Source: Gammaproteobacteria bacterium (lineage in GTDB: Bacteria; Pseudomonadota; Gammaproteobacteria; JAJFKG01). Taken from it: a DNA stretch of 56,588 bases. Below the pieces are notes generated by a model. The model did no database searches, was not told the DNA's origin, and saw nothing but the letters and a program-made list of their open reading frames with translations. The stretch is from positions 1-56,588 of the forward strand of contig JAJNDI010000018.1 of the NCBI GenBank assembly GCA_021156325.1, in the 5' to 3' direction. The position numbers and the translations under genes were made by a program. This document shows, in pieces, positions 26,044 through 36,731 of the stretch (positions are counted from its first letter, which is position 1; each line of letters begins with the position of its first letter).

Positions 26044-26090
26044 AAAAGGGGATCGCTGTAGCAGAGCCGCACAAGGGATGAATTTTAAGA
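26032..26090 (+). repeat. Degenerate double-hairpin repeat at the aroB stop codon
   Basis: CACCCCTTTTGAAAAAGGGGAT, then an imperfect inner hairpin, then AAGGGATGAATTTTAA. It overlaps the last codons and stop of aroB and ends about 10 nt before the start of the SPOR-domain gene. Confidence 0.65.
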
Positions 26091-26100
26091 GGCATTGAAT

Positions 26101-27198
26101 ATGAATTTATATTTTTTCTTCAAACGTAACTCAGCGATTCTGGTAGTAGTATTATTGCTAATCATAGCCGGTGGTTTTTTCTTAACGCACTTTGGGTTTA
26201 AAGGTGAGAGTGAACACACTGGTCTGCAGGCGCAAAGCGGGGAAAACAGCGCCATAATAATACCAACAGAACAAATGGCAGGGATTACAACAGTTAATGC
26301 CAATGAGAGTACTCCCATTCCGCTGCCGGAAAATTCACAAGCTATTCAACCGGAACTCGCAGCAACACAAACTGCTCTCATCCATCTATCGAATGAAGCT
26401 GAAGCATCACCCCCTTCTCAAACCGCTCATGAAGCCGTTGCGCCGGGCTCGACTGCCTCGGCTGCACCTGCTGCTGCGCTCAATACACCCTTGCCTATCA
26501 ATCAAACCAATGTGGTGAGTTCTGCAACGACAGTCACAGAACCCGTTCCTGCTGCCGCACCAAAAACGGCAACATCGACAGTTGATCCTGCACAATTGGC
26601 TTCTCAACAAAGAAGCCGTGAAGCAGCAGAAGCGTTGCTTGCCGCTATTAATGAAGAAGCAGGTATTCAGGTTGATTTAAGTGATCAAGCTGATGCAAAA
26701 ACCGTGGCGGCAGTTAGCACATCTCCCCTGATAGATAAGCCGCAGCCTCTAAAACCTGCAGCAGCAAAAACCGCATCAGCGAAACAAACGTTGCCGAGAT
26801 CGGTGGTCATCGTTCATCCGCATGAGCAAGAAAAAACAGCTGCGGTTAAGTCTTTACCCTCTAAAGGACGTTATACAGTACAACTTATCGGATTACGATC
26901 AAACACTGAGGCATCACGTTTTATTCAAACACATAAACTTAATACAGCAAAAATAGTGCCGGTAAAAGCGAATAATCGCGTGGTGTATGTCGTTGTAACC
27001 GGTGATTTTAATTCCCAGGCAGCAGCCACAAAAGCAGTGAGTAATATGCCGGCATCGCTTAAAAAATTGCATCCGTGGGTAAGACCTGTCAGCAGTTTGG
27101 AAGCAGCAAGGGTAACGCCAACAGCGCTGCATTCTGAAAAAAAAGTAGCATCGAATACTAATGCTTCGCCTCTAGTAGAACAAGAAAGCTTATTTTAA
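26101..27198 (+). CDS. DamX-like SPOR-domain cell-division protein
   Basis: Bitopic inner-membrane protein: a short cytosolic N-terminus, one membrane helix (AILVVVLLLIIAGGFFLTHF, ~10-29), a long Ala/Pro/Thr-rich periplasmic linker, and a C-terminal SPOR domain (~260-335; GRYTVQLIGLRSNTEASRFI ... NNRVVYVVVTGDFNSQAAA). SPOR domains bind denuded septal peptidoglycan. The position right after aroB matches damX in E. coli and its relatives. ATG 26101 with AAGAGG upstream; a TTG two codons earlier is less likely. The ~25-residue tail after the SPOR domain is unremarkable. Confidence 0.85.
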   Translation: MNLYFFFKRNSAILVVVLLLIIAGGFFLTHFGFKGESEHTGLQAQSGENSAIIIPTEQMAGITTVNANESTPIPLPENSQAIQPELAATQTALIHLSNEAEASPPSQTAHEAVAPGSTASAAPAAALNTPLPINQTNVVSSATTVTEPVPAAAPKTATSTVDPAQLASQQRSREAAEALLAAINEEAGIQVDLSDQADAKTVAAVSTSPLIDKPQPLKPAAAKTASAKQTLPRSVVIVHPHEQEKTAAVKSLPSKGRYTVQLIGLRSNTEASRFIQTHKLNTAKIVPVKANNRVVYVVVTGDFNSQAAATKAVSNMPASLKKLHPWVRPVSSLEAARVTPTALHSEKKVASNTNASPLVEQESLF

Positions 27199-27218
27199 AT
27201 AATACAAGGTGACATACT

Positions 27219-28286
27219 ATGCCTGTTTTACAAAATGATCGTTTTTTACGGGCATTATTGCGCCAGGAAATTGATTACACACCTGTTTGGATCATGCGCC
27301 AGGCGGGCCGATATTTACCAGAGTATCGTGCTTTGCGTAAAAAAACCCCGGATTTTTTAACCTTTTGCAAAACACCCGAATTAGCGTGTGAAGCGACATT
27401 GCAGCCTTTGCAGCGTTATCCTTTAGATGCTGCTATTGTATTTTCAGATATTCTGACTATCCCTGATGCGATGGGTCTGGGATTATATTTCACAGAAGGT
27501 GAAGGCCCCCGCTTCAAAAACCCGATCCGTTCTATAAGTGATATTGCTAAACTTCATATCCCCGATCCGATGGATGATCTGGGCTATGTATGTCAAACCA
27601 TTACCATGGTACGGCAGCATTTGCAAGGTAAAGTGCCGTTAATTGGTTTTGCCGGAAGTCCCTGGACGTTGGCAACTTATATGATAGAAGGGGGCAGCAG
27701 CAAACAATTTGAAAACATTAAAGGGATGATGTATCGCGAACCGAACAGCCTACATCAATTATTAACCTTATTAACAGAATCAGTTACGATTTATCTCAAT
27801 GCGCAAATTGCCTCAGGCGCTCAAGCAGTGATGTTATTTGATACGTGGGGGGGTGTATTAACAACCGATGATTACCGTGATTTTTCACTCAATTATATGG
27901 AACAAATCATCAATGACTTAACGTGGGAACATGAAGGAAGACGCGTGCCGGTGATTTTGTTTACCAAAGGAAGCGGCTTGTGGTTGGAGATGATCGCCGA
28001 AACCGGCTGCGATGGAATTGGTGTTGATTGGACGATTCCTTTGTCACAAGCTCGTGAACGGGTAGGTCATAAGGCTGCATTGCAAGGTAATTTGGATCCT
28101 TGCGTACTACTCGGATCAAAACAGCGTATTTATGAAGAAGTGCAATCTGTATTAAACAGTTATGGGCCGGGCTCTGGACATATATTTAATTTGGGCCATG
28201 GTATTTTACCGTCTGTACCGCCTGAGAATGTCGCTTATTTAATTGAAGTGGTCCATGAATTAAGCCAAGTGTATCATCGAGCTTAA
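27219..28286 (+). CDS. hemE: Uroporphyrinogen decarboxylase
   Basis: Decarboxylates uroporphyrinogen III to coproporphyrinogen III in haem synthesis. The N-terminal signature [14 protein letters not shown] is present, then [44 protein letters not shown] and [15 protein letters not shown] near the end. 355 residues, the normal length. Co-directional with waaA, 13 nt apart. Confidence 0.98.
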   Translation: MPVLQNDRFLRALLRQEIDYTPVWIMRQAGRYLPEYRALRKKTPDFLTFCKTPELACEATLQPLQRYPLDAAIVFSDILTIPDAMGLGLYFTEGEGPRFKNPIRSISDIAKLHIPDPMDDLGYVCQTITMVRQHLQGKVPLIGFAGSPWTLATYMIEGGSSKQFENIKGMMYREPNSLHQLLTLLTESVTIYLNAQIASGAQAVMLFDTWGGVLTTDDYRDFSLNYMEQIINDLTWEHEGRRVPVILFTKGSGLWLEMIAETGCDGIGVDWTIPLSQARERVGHKAALQGNLDPCVLLGSKQRIYEEVQSVLNSYGPGSGHIFNLGHGILPSVPPENVAYLIEVVHELSQVYHRA

Positions 28287-28299
28287 GAGGACAAGTGAG

Positions 28300-29592
28300 A
28301 TGAGCCAATTTTTACGATGGATTTATTCGCTGATTTTTGCCTTATTGATGCCGTTGATATTGCTGCGATTGTGCTTGCGCTCACGCCGCAATAAGGCGTA
28401 TCGGGAGCGGTGGTTAGAACGTTTTGCCTTATCGCCCTTACATCAGAAAAAAGAAGGGATTTGGGTTCATACCGTTTCTATGGGGGAATGTATAGCAGCT
28501 ATTCCGCTTATCAAATGTCTTCAGGTACGCTATCCTGATTTGCCTATTACAGTTACTTCGATGACGATCACTGGATCTGCTTATATCCAAAAAACCTTTG
28601 GCAAGACGATATTTCATACTTATGTACCTTATGATTTTTATTGGATGCAGCGGCGTTTTTTAAAAGCACTGGCGCCACGGTGTGTGATTTTATTAGAAAC
28701 TGAGTTATGGCCTAATTTATTAAACGCCTGCCGTAAAGAAAAAGTTAAGGTGTTATTGGCTAATGGACGCTTATCACAGCAATCTTATCAGCAATATCGA
28801 TGGGTTTTACCTATCGTGAAGGAGATGTTAAAAAATATTACCTCTATTGCTGTACAAGAAGAAGCGCATAAGAACCGTTTCCATGCTTTAGGCGCTCCTT
28901 TATCGGCAATTCATGTTACGGGCTCTTTGAAATTTGACATGATGGTTTCACCAGAACAAATCGAGAAAGGAAAAATACTGCGTTCTCAATTAGGAGAAAA
29001 TCGAGCAGTTTGGATCGCAGCGAGTACCCACGAAGGAGAAGAATCGATTATATTAGCCACCCATCAGAAACTTAAAAAACAATTTCCCGATGTGGTGTTA
29101 ATCCTGGTTCCAAGACACCCGGAGCGTTTTGAAAAAGTTATTAATTATGGCAAAACGGCAGGACTTTCATTATTACAATATAGTCAATATGCACAGTGGA
29201 ATAAAGAGGCAGCCTCGTCAATTGATGTAGTAGTAGGTGATACGATGGGTGACCTCATAGTATTATATGCTGCGTCAGATTTAGCTTTTGTCGGCGGAAG
29301 CTTTATAGCACAGGGGGGGCATAATCCCCTGGAGCCGGCATTATTGGGATTACCGGTTGTTATGGGTCAATCTACCTTTAACTTTACTGAGGTCGCCGCT
29401 AAATTGATTGCAAGCGGCGGCATGACACAAGTTTCCGATCAAAATCACCTAATACACACTATTAAACAATGGCTTTTAAACCCTGAACTCATAAAACAAA
29501 AAGGTGAACAAGTCAAAGCGGTTGTTGATAACAATCGCGGCGCTGTAGAAAAGCATTTAGCTTTAATAGATAAGTGCCTTTCGGGTGCATAG
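28300..29592 (+). CDS. waaA: 3-deoxy-D-manno-octulosonic acid (Kdo) transferase
   Basis: Inner-membrane-associated enzyme that adds Kdo to the lipid A precursor, so the organism makes lipopolysaccharide. N-terminal membrane anchor (~5-25), then IWVHTVSMGECIAAIPLI with the catalytic Glu, LLETELWPNLL, VTGSLKFDM, ILVPRHPERF and the sugar-nucleotide site FVGGSFIAQGGHNPLEPALLG. 430 residues. It ends before a GC-rich repeat block (29634-29790); no clear intrinsic terminator is visible. Confidence 0.96.
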   Translation: MSQFLRWIYSLIFALLMPLILLRLCLRSRRNKAYRERWLERFALSPLHQKKEGIWVHTVSMGECIAAIPLIKCLQVRYPDLPITVTSMTITGSAYIQKTFGKTIFHTYVPYDFYWMQRRFLKALAPRCVILLETELWPNLLNACRKEKVKVLLANGRLSQQSYQQYRWVLPIVKEMLKNITSIAVQEEAHKNRFHALGAPLSAIHVTGSLKFDMMVSPEQIEKGKILRSQLGENRAVWIAASTHEGEESIILATHQKLKKQFPDVVLILVPRHPERFEKVINYGKTAGLSLLQYSQYAQWNKEAASSIDVVVGDTMGDLIVLYAASDLAFVGGSFIAQGGHNPLEPALLGLPVVMGQSTFNFTEVAAKLIASGGMTQVSDQNHLIHTIKQWLLNPELIKQKGEQVKAVVDNNRGAVEKHLALIDKCLSGA

Positions 29593-29633
29593 TACACTGT
29601 AACATTAATTTTCATGAATATTCAGCGCTGCGC

Positions 29634-29790
29634 GCTTCCCTCTCCCCGCGCCTAAAGGCACGGCCCTCTCCCGCTTGCGCGGGAGAGGGGATTTAATGTC
29701 GCAAAATAGGGATTCCCCCCTCCACGTCAGTGGGAGAGGGCAAGCCGCGTCAGCGGCGCGGGAGAGGGCGCCGCGCAGCCCCTTAGGTGC
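29634..29790. repeat. GC-rich palindromic repeat block between waaA and feoC
   Basis: Several nested palindromes of the type CCCTCTCCCGCTTGCGCGGGAGAGGG, partly duplicated. One ends in GGGGATTTAATG, similar to the GGGGATTTTA end of the double-hairpin family. The local base composition is much more GC-rich than the flanking genes. It abuts the 3' end of feoC. Confidence 0.75.
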
Positions 29791-30016
29791 CCATCAACCA
29801 TTCGAAAGAGATCACCGTTTGTTTCCTGCATTGCAAGGGACAGCGTTTGCAGGCGGTTATTTCACAGCGGCATTCACGTAATTGTCCTTTACGGATAAAA
29901 TGGCTTAACATCCCTTCAATCAAAGCGCTGTCTTCTTTAAATTGCAAAGCTAATTGTTGAAGAGAAACACGTTGCTGTTTTTGCAAATAGTTTTTAAGTG
30001 TTAATAAAGATAACAT
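29783..30016 (-). CDS. feoC: FeoC-type ferrous iron transport accessory protein
   Basis: 77 residues: a winged-helix N-terminus (LLTLKNYLQKQQRVSLQQLALQF-type) followed by a Cys cluster (CRCEITACKRCPLQCRKQ) suited to an Fe-S cluster or metal, as in FeoC. The ATG overlaps the feoB stop (TAATG), so it is coupled to feoB. Family role: regulates FeoB stability or activity. The C-terminus lies at the edge of the GC-rich repeat block. Confidence 0.85.
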   Translation of the reverse strand: MLSLLTLKNYLQKQQRVSLQQLALQFKEDSALIEGMLSHFIRKGQLRECRCEITACKRCPLQCRKQTVISFEWLMGT

Positions 30017-32325
30017 TAAGCTACCTCCGCCGATAATCTACTGGTGGATTCAACACGATGTTCTTTACGCAAGCCAAAATAATGTAATAAAGCGATAAAG
30101 AGACCATTAAGACTTAATAACGCTGTGATCCAAAGGGTTGCTTGAAAAGGTGCTGAGAGCCAAATACTGGCTTGATAGCATAATGTCGCCAGGGTATAAG
30201 CCGCCAGAAAACTCCAGCCGGTGGCCAATAATGCCCAAGACTTTCCAATTTCACGCGCCATCGTTGCCAATGTGGATATACAGGGAATATACAGTAATAC
30301 AAACAGTAAATACGCAAAGTCTGCAGCAGCACTTCCAAAAGCATGTACCATCGTATGCGAAGCGCTTTGTGAAAATTCATGCTCAGCTTCATTCACTGTG
30401 AAAGGATTGATTCTCTCAAAAGAAAACAAATCTCGAAAACCGGATACAGTTTCGTAAATTGCCGATTTCAATGATCCTGACAAATTTAACTCAGGAATCA
30501 CATCCATGCTGTTACCATTTTGTGTGTATAAAGTGTTTAACGTTCCTACGACAACTTCTTTGGCCAGGAAGCCTGTAATAACCCCCACTGTAGCCGGCCA
30601 ATTATCTTCAGAAATTCCCATGGGATAAAATAAGGGTGTGATTTCACGGCTAAATTGTGATAATACTGATTGCGGAGATCCTTGCGGCACAATGCGGCCG
30701 TTAAATTCGATGGCATTTAAAGTTCCGATCAAAACGCACATAGGCAGAATCACTTTTCCAGCACGAAGTACAAAGCGTTTTAATTTATGCATCGTTAGCC
30801 GCCAAAGATTACCAAAAGCAGGCTTGTGATAAATGGGTAACTCCATAAAAAAAGGTTCGCTTTCGCCGCGCAAAAGCGTTTTCTTAAACAATAGACCGGT
30901 TAAAATCGCCATTATGATCCCAATGAGATATAGCAGAAAAACAACAAGTCCCCCATGATGAGGAAAAAAAGCTTGTGCAAAGACAACAAAGATAGCAAGC
31001 CGTGCGCCGCAAGACATAAAAGGTGACATTAAAGTGGTGAGGATCCGATCTCGTTGGCTGTTTAGCGTACGTGTTGCCATAATAGAAGGTACATTACAAC
31101 CAAAACCAATAATCAAGGGTACAAAAGATTTTCCAGGTAACCCAATCCATTGCATTAACCTATCCATCACAAAGGCCGCACGCGCCATGTAGCCAGAGTC
31201 TTCCAGGAAAGCTAAAAATAAGAATAAACATCCTATTTGGGGAATGAAATTCACAATAGTGTTAATTCCAAGCCCTATTCCTTGTGAAAGAACAGCGATT
31301 AACGCAAGGGGCAATTCCCATTGTTGGCCCAGATAGGCAATGCCATCAACAAACAGCGTTTTTGAGGGAATATCAAATAGCGGTTGAAAGAGACTACCTA
31401 TATTCATGGAAAACTCGAACATTAAATACATGGTGAAAAGGAAGAAAGGGATCCCCCAAAAACGATGCATAGCTACCTTATCAATTCGTTCTGTAAGAGT
31501 GCGTTTATTATGCTGCTCTTTTTCCCAGCAGTCTTTGGCAATAGATTGAATGACCTGATATCGTGCATCCGCAATTAAAGTATCACAGTCTTCACCGGTT
31601 TTTTCATAAATATCTTTTTGTATTTGTGAAACCAGCGTATTGACGAGAGGTTCATCGTAGCACTGTTTGATCAATATATCTTGTTCGACTAAGCGAAGTG
31701 CAATACTGTAAGCGTTAATTCCATCTTTTTGACGGCAGCAAGCGATGACTTCTTTAAGAGAGTACAAGGCTGTTTGTAACGCAGCAGGCAAAGCCAATTG
31801 ATAACAAGGGGCGGCTATCTGATGATTGTGCTTAACGACTGCTTCACACAAGCGATCCAGGCCTTCTTTTTTGTTCGCAATGAGAGAGACAACAGGGCAG
31901 CCAAGCCATTGGCTCAATGCAGCAATATTGATATCAATTCCCCGCTGTTTTGCGATATCTGTCATATTTAAAGCGATGATACACGGGATCCCCATTTCCA
32001 AAAGCTGCAATGTTAAATAGAGGTTACGTTTAAGGTTCGCTGCATCGACAACATTGATATAGAGCGCTGCTTCCCGATTATCGATGAAAGTACAGACCAC
32101 CCGCTCATCGAGCGCGGTATCTTGTTGAGAAACGGTTAAGGCATAAGTACCGGGCAAATCTACCACCGTGATGGCGTGATCTTGATAAACAAAAGTTCCT
32201 TCTTTTTTCTCAACCGTTACCCCTGCCCAATTACCCACGCGCTGCTGGCTGCCGGTTAAGGCGTTAAATAAGGTGGTTTTGCCGCAATTGGGGTTGCCCA
32301 CGATAGCGATGGATAAAGACTTCAT
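30016..32325 (-). CDS. feoB: Ferrous iron transporter FeoB
   Basis: Inner-membrane Fe2+ permease with an N-terminal GTPase: G1 GNPNCGKTTLFNALTG, G3 DLPGTYAL, G4 NMTD. It is followed by a GDI-like helical region and two inverted Gate domains (FIPQIGCLFLFLAFLEDSGYMARAAFVMD; GFGCNVPSIMATRTL; TGFLAKEVVVGTLNTLY). About 769 residues, normal. ATG 32325 overlaps the feoA stop (ATGA), so it is translationally coupled. Likely repressed by Fur through the site at 32607-32625. Confidence 0.97.
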   Translation of the reverse strand: MKSLSIAIVGNPNCGKTTLFNALTGSQQRVGNWAGVTVEKKEGTFVYQDHAITVVDLPGTYALTVSQQDTALDERVVCTFIDNREAALYINVVDAANLKRNLYLTLQLLEMGIPCIIALNMTDIAKQRGIDINIAALSQWLGCPVVSLIANKKEGLDRLCEAVVKHNHQIAAPCYQLALPAALQTALYSLKEVIACCRQKDGINAYSIALRLVEQDILIKQCYDEPLVNTLVSQIQKDIYEKTGEDCDTLIADARYQVIQSIAKDCWEKEQHNKRTLTERIDKVAMHRFWGIPFFLFTMYLMFEFSMNIGSLFQPLFDIPSKTLFVDGIAYLGQQWELPLALIAVLSQGIGLGINTIVNFIPQIGCLFLFLAFLEDSGYMARAAFVMDRLMQWIGLPGKSFVPLIIGFGCNVPSIMATRTLNSQRDRILTTLMSPFMSCGARLAIFVVFAQAFFPHHGGLVVFLLYLIGIIMAILTGLLFKKTLLRGESEPFFMELPIYHKPAFGNLWRLTMHKLKRFVLRAGKVILPMCVLIGTLNAIEFNGRIVPQGSPQSVLSQFSREITPLFYPMGISEDNWPATVGVITGFLAKEVVVGTLNTLYTQNGNSMDVIPELNLSGSLKSAIYETVSGFRDLFSFERINPFTVNEAEHEFSQSASHTMVHAFGSAAADFAYLLFVLLYIPCISTLATMAREIGKSWALLATGWSFLAAYTLATLCYQASIWLSAPFQATLWITALLSLNGLFIALLHYFGLRKEHRVESTSRLSAEVA

Positions 32326-32564
32326 AAAACAGGCTCGCACTTAAGGTGGATTAAATCACTTTTGCGAAGGCTTAAAGCGCACTCACCGATGTGAATTTCA
32401 AGCGTATTGCCAAAAGGCGCTTTGCGAATGACTTGGAATACCGCATTGGGTAGAAAGCCCATCGATAACAAGCGGGATTTATAATGTCGATCGATGCTCT
32501 CGTGAAATCCGCGTATGCGGTACGAAGCTCCGGGGGTCAAATGGGTTGAATTCACTCTTGTCAT
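32322..32564 (-). CDS. feoA: FeoA SH3-like iron-transport protein
   Basis: 80 residues. The SH3-like fold typical of FeoA is seen in ASYRIRGF, SRLLSMGFLPNAVFQVIRKAPFGNTLEIHIG and CALSLRKSDLIHL. Cytosolic partner of FeoB; first gene of feoABC on the minus strand. Confidence 0.95.
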   Translation of the reverse strand: MTRVNSTHLTPGASYRIRGFHESIDRHYKSRLLSMGFLPNAVFQVIRKAPFGNTLEIHIGECALSLRKSDLIHLKCEPVL

Positions 32565-32606
32565 TGCATATCATCAACTACGGTTTTAGATGCTTTTAAT
32601 TTTACT

Positions 32607-32625
32607 GTAAATGAGAATGATTTGC
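32607..32625. promoter_or_regulatory. Candidate Fur box upstream of feoABC
   Basis: GTAAATGAGAATGATTTGC matches the 19-bp Fur consensus GATAATGATAATCATTATC at 13 of 19 positions by hand count. It lies 43 nt upstream of the feoA start, in the divergent region with coaD. This supports iron repression of feoABC. Confidence 0.6.
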
Positions 32626-32685
32626 AATTAGGGCCCTGGCGATTTGTAAATTATTCATTTCGATAGATTTTTTCAGGAAATAATA

Positions 32686-33464
<779 letters not shown>

Positions 33465-33506
33465 ATCCTAGATAACACCCATCATTTTGGAAATCGCTTC
33501 GCACTT

Positions 33507-34586
33507 TTATAAAGGTATAAGCGGCAGTAAACTATAAGGCAAATTTTCTTGTTCGGCTTCTTTTCTGCAGGATTTACTCATGCCAGGTTTAGGTGCCTGA
33601 AATAAGGTATGCGAGGCAGTCGACAAATCACGATTTATTCCATTCAGCAATTTTTCAAAATCGTCATCGGACATAGTTTGTAATGCAGCATTTTCGTTGT
33701 AATATAACAAAGCTTCCTGAAGAGGATCAAACTTTGCCTGTGTCTGATGGAGGTGTTGTTTTGCAGGGCCAACAGGAGCGAATGTAGATTGAGGAGCCAT
33801 CTGTTGTGTTAGCTGTGGAGCGGCTGTTGGTACTGGTGCAATCTTGTTCTGTTGTTGGTTAAAAATACCAAATTGTTGCAAGGATGGCGCTTGAAATCGT
33901 GCCAGCGTTTGTTCGTGAGCAAATTTATCGATATTCTCAAGTTCTTTTTCAGGGGAGATTTCTGCTAAGGCAGGCGATAAATTCTGATTTAAAATTTCAT
34001 TATAATATTCTTCATACGCTAATCCCAATGCAAATTGGTGATCCAGATCTGCTTGGTGATCTAAATCATCCGAAAGATCATATTCGAGTGAATCAACTTC
34101 CTCATTGCTAACATCATCATCGTTTTCTGGTTCTTTTTGATCTGCTTCTGAATAATCCCACTGATTTCTGTTAGGATTTAATTCAGGTTGAAGTGCGGGA
34201 AAGTAACTTGTCTCTGAGGAGGATGGCAAATAGGCAGAGTCTAGCGAATCATATCTATTGATCATCATCTCAATCTGTTGTTCAGCAATTTTTTGTATTG
34301 ATGGGTGTAAAAAAGGAGAAGGTAAATCCGTCAGTGCTTCTATTTGAGATAAAATAACGTTTTGCAGATGTTCATAATGCGCTTTGGTCGGATTGCTTGC
34401 ATAGGCCTCATGGGCTAAACGGTATTGTTCATCAAGAGACTGGAATCGAGGCGGCAGATTTTTTATTAAATCGATTTCGTTAGTAATTAAGAATACAGAT
34501 TCATCATCATTTTCAGCAATATGGGTAGAAAGCCTTTCTTCTAAAAAGCGTTTTCTCTTTTGTAGTGCTTGAATAATATCAGCCAT
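33507..34586 (-). CDS. Hypothetical acidic, Gln-rich protein of 359 aa
   Basis: Not recognised. The N-terminal third is helical and charged (MADIIQALQKRKRFLEERLS; ETLIKNLPPRFQSLDEQYRL-like coiled-coil stretches). A strongly acidic middle part follows (EADQKEPENDDDVSNEEVDS), then a Gln/Pro-rich low-complexity stretch (QQFGIFNQQQNKIAPVP). No signal peptide or membrane segment. The C-terminus has a Glu cluster (KEAEQE) about 12-17 residues from the end and a hydrophobic tail, loosely like Dot/Icm effector tails, but this is weak. It stands alone between the ferredoxin gene and rpmG. An 8-bp inverted repeat CCCTTAAG/CTTAAGGG at about 34635-34660 lies upstream. Confidence 0.7.
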   Translation of the reverse strand: MADIIQALQKRKRFLEERLSTHIAENDDESVFLITNEIDLIKNLPPRFQSLDEQYRLAHEAYASNPTKAHYEHLQNVILSQIEALTDLPSPFLHPSIQKIAEQQIEMMINRYDSLDSAYLPSSSETSYFPALQPELNPNRNQWDYSEADQKEPENDDDVSNEEVDSLEYDLSDDLDHQADLDHQFALGLAYEEYYNEILNQNLSPALAEISPEKELENIDKFAHEQTLARFQAPSLQQFGIFNQQQNKIAPVPTAAPQLTQQMAPQSTFAPVGPAKQHLHQTQAKFDPLQEALLYYNENAALQTMSDDDFEKLLNGINRDLSTASHTLFQAPKPGMSKSCRKEAEQENLPYSLLPLIPL

Positions 34587-34693
34587 TGCCTAATCCCACA
34601 CCATTATTTTAATAGATAAAAGAATTTTACCACAATTCCCTTAAGAAAACCTTAAGGGGATAGTATATTGATTTTCATAAATTTTTTAAGAGA

Positions 34694-34882
34694 TTATTTG
34701 ATTTTAGCCTGCTTGAAAAGCACTCTGGCGCGTATGACAGGGTCATACATCACTTTTTCAAGCTTTTTTTCTGCACGAGGGTTAACCTTCGTGGTACGAT
34801 AATAGCCCGTAACGCGCTTTTTCCCGTTTTTGACGATTTCAGCGGTTGAAACCATTTTTACTTTGATGCTGCCAGCTGCCAT
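34694..34882 (-). CDS. rpmG: 50S ribosomal protein L33
   Basis: 62 residues. The C-terminal signature KLEKVMYDPVIRARVLFKQA followed by KIK matches L33 (family KFDPVVRQHVIYKEAKIK). The middle is slightly longer than in E. coli (VKNGKKRVTGYYRTTKVN). It is the Cys-free, zinc-independent type. It lies 13 nt downstream of rpmB in the usual rpmB-rpmG operon. Confidence 0.96.
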   Translation of the reverse strand: MAAGSIKVKMVSTAEIVKNGKKRVTGYYRTTKVNPRAEKKLEKVMYDPVIRARVLFKQAKIK

Positions 34883-34895
34883 AGTCTTCTCTCAC

Positions 34896-35132
34896 CTATA
34901 CTTTTTGCCCATCAGCACGCATTTTCGCCAAGACTTGGTCGATGCCAAGCTTATCGATAATACGCATCCCGTTGCTGCTTACTACCAATTTAATAAAGCG
35001 TTTTTCGCTTTCTACCCAAAAGCGGTGTTTATGCAAATTGGGCAGGAAACGCCGGCGCGTTTTATTGTTTGCATGTGAGACATTATGACCCGTCATCGGG
35101 CTTTTGCCAGTCACTTGACAGACTCTGGACAT
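34896..35132 (-). CDS. rpmB: 50S ribosomal protein L28
   Basis: 78 residues beginning [20 protein letters not shown], with the typical [12 protein letters not shown] core. The longer open frame to 35201 is discarded because this N-terminus is universal. First gene of rpmB-rpmG. The 35133-35297 stretch between it and algC probably holds divergent promoters. Confidence 0.98.
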   Translation of the reverse strand: MSRVCQVTGKSPMTGHNVSHANNKTRRRFLPNLHKHRFWVESEKRFIKLVVSSNGMRIIDKLGIDQVLAKMRADGQKV

Positions 35133-35297
35133 ATTCTTTTCTCCACACCATCGTGTTTTGATTGAGGGAGGCTTTATAACAAATCTCTGCAGCGGCTGCA
35201 AGCAGGCGCCTCCAAAACGACCTGTTTTTGAACTGTTTTACCCCGCTTACCCCAGAATGATAGAATTTGCCATCTCCACATTGTAAGGATAAACACC

Positions 35298-36731
35298 ATG
35301 CCCTATGCCCTGCCTGCCCGACTCGCTCATGAAATTTTTCGTGCCTATGATATCCGCGGCATTGTGGAAACGGAATTAACGGAAAATACGGTTTATGCCA
35401 TCGGTTTAGCATTCGGAAGTCTCCTTCGGGAAAAGGGTGAAACCCATATTCATATAGGCCGGGACGGAAGGCTTACCGGTTTGGGGTTGATGGAAGCCCT
35501 GGCAAGCGGTTTACAAACCACGGGTTGTGATGTGATTGATATAGGGCCTGTCCCAACGGCTGTGTTGTATTATGCCTGTGCTGAAGGGAAAACCAGCAAT
35601 GGGATAATTGTCACGGGCAGCCATAATCCATCGGAGTACAATGGATTAAAAATGTTAGTTGGCGGCAGAACGTTAGTAGAAGAACAAATTCGCTCTTTAT
35701 ATCAACGCATTCAGCAACGCGATTTTTATCATTCAACAACGACCGGATCTCGCACGCAGCAATCTTTTGATGAAGCTTATTTGGCACGTATTAATCGCGA
35801 TATACACATTAAAAGAAAATTAAAAGTTGTTATCGATTGCGGCAATGGGATCACAGGTGGTTTAGCGCCGGTTTTATTTAAACAATTGCTAGCGCCAGCG
35901 GGCGGTGACTTAAGTTGTTTATATGAGACCGTAGACGGCACTTTTCCCAATCATCATCCTGATCCCAGTATCCCTGACAATTTATCCGATTTGATCGAGG
36001 CTGTTAAACAACAAAAAGCCGATATAGGATTGGCTTTTGATGGAGACGGCGACAGGTTGGGTGTGGTGACCAACACTGGCGAAATCATCTGGCCTGACAG
36101 GCAAATGATGTTATTTTCAAAAGATGTGTTATCCCGTAACCCACAAGGAACCGTCATTTTCGATGTAAAATGTTCCAAACATTTAGCAAGCGTGATTGAA
36201 AGACACCATGGAAAACCGGTCATGTGGAAAACCGGACATTCTCTTATTAAAAATAAATTGGCAGAAACGAGTGCCGTCTTGGCTGGGGAAATGAGCGGAC
36301 ATATTTTCTTTAAAGAACGCTGGTATGGTTTTGATGACGGTATGTATTGCGGAGCACGCCTCTTGGAAATTCTAAGCCAGCACAAAGGCAGTGCCGACGC
36401 TTTATTTTCAGATATTCCGAATAGCGTCAATACTCCCGAATTAAAATTACCTATGTCCGAAGATAAAAAATTTGATTTTATGAAACGCCTTGCAGAAAAC
36501 GCTCACTTTCCAAAAGCAAGACTGATTACTATTGATGGATTGCGCGTTGAATTTGAGGAAGGGTGGGGATTGATAAGACCCTCCAATACAACACCTTATT
36601 TGGTGTTGCGTTTTGAAGCCGATAATGAAAAAGTGTTAGCGGAGATCATGCGGTGCTTTAGCGAACAATTGCTGCAAATTGATCCGGCCTTGATATTACC
36701 CGTAGAAATGCAATCCTCTATGAGGATGTGA
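35298..36731 (+). CDS. algC: Phosphomannomutase/phosphoglucomutase
   Basis: Interconverts hexose-6- and hexose-1-phosphates for LPS and exopolysaccharide sugars. It has the catalytic phosphoserine loop [14 protein letters not shown], the Mg loop DGDGDRLG, the sugar loop GEMSGHIFF and the phosphate-binding loop [14 protein letters not shown]. 477 residues, close to P. aeruginosa AlgC's catalytic region. Its last 14 nt overlap the end of the convergent pyrE. Confidence 0.95.
   Translation: MPYALPARLAHEIFRAYDIRGIVETELTENTVYAIGLAFGSLLREKGETHIHIGRDGRLTGLGLMEALASGLQTTGCDVIDIGPVPTAVLYYACAEGKTSNGIIVTGSHNPSEYNGLKMLVGGRTLVEEQIRSLYQRIQQRDFYHSTTTGSRTQQSFDEAYLARINRDIHIKRKLKVVIDCGNGITGGLAPVLFKQLLAPAGGDLSCLYETVDGTFPNHHPDPSIPDNLSDLIEAVKQQKADIGLAFDGDGDRLGVVTNTGEIIWPDRQMMLFSKDVLSRNPQGTVIFDVKCSKHLASVIERHHGKPVMWKTGHSLIKNKLAETSAVLAGEMSGHIFFKERWYGFDDGMYCGARLLEILSQHKGSADALFSDIPNSVNTPELKLPMSEDKKFDFMKRLAENAHFPKARLITIDGLRVEFEEGWGLIRPSNTTPYLVLRFEADNEKVLAEIMRCFSEQLLQIDPALILPVEMQSSMRM

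Noticed and set aside
34630-34665. CCCTTAAG/CTTAAGGG hairpin as terminator of rpmB-rpmG
   Set aside because: No run of T follows on either strand, so an intrinsic terminator is not supported.
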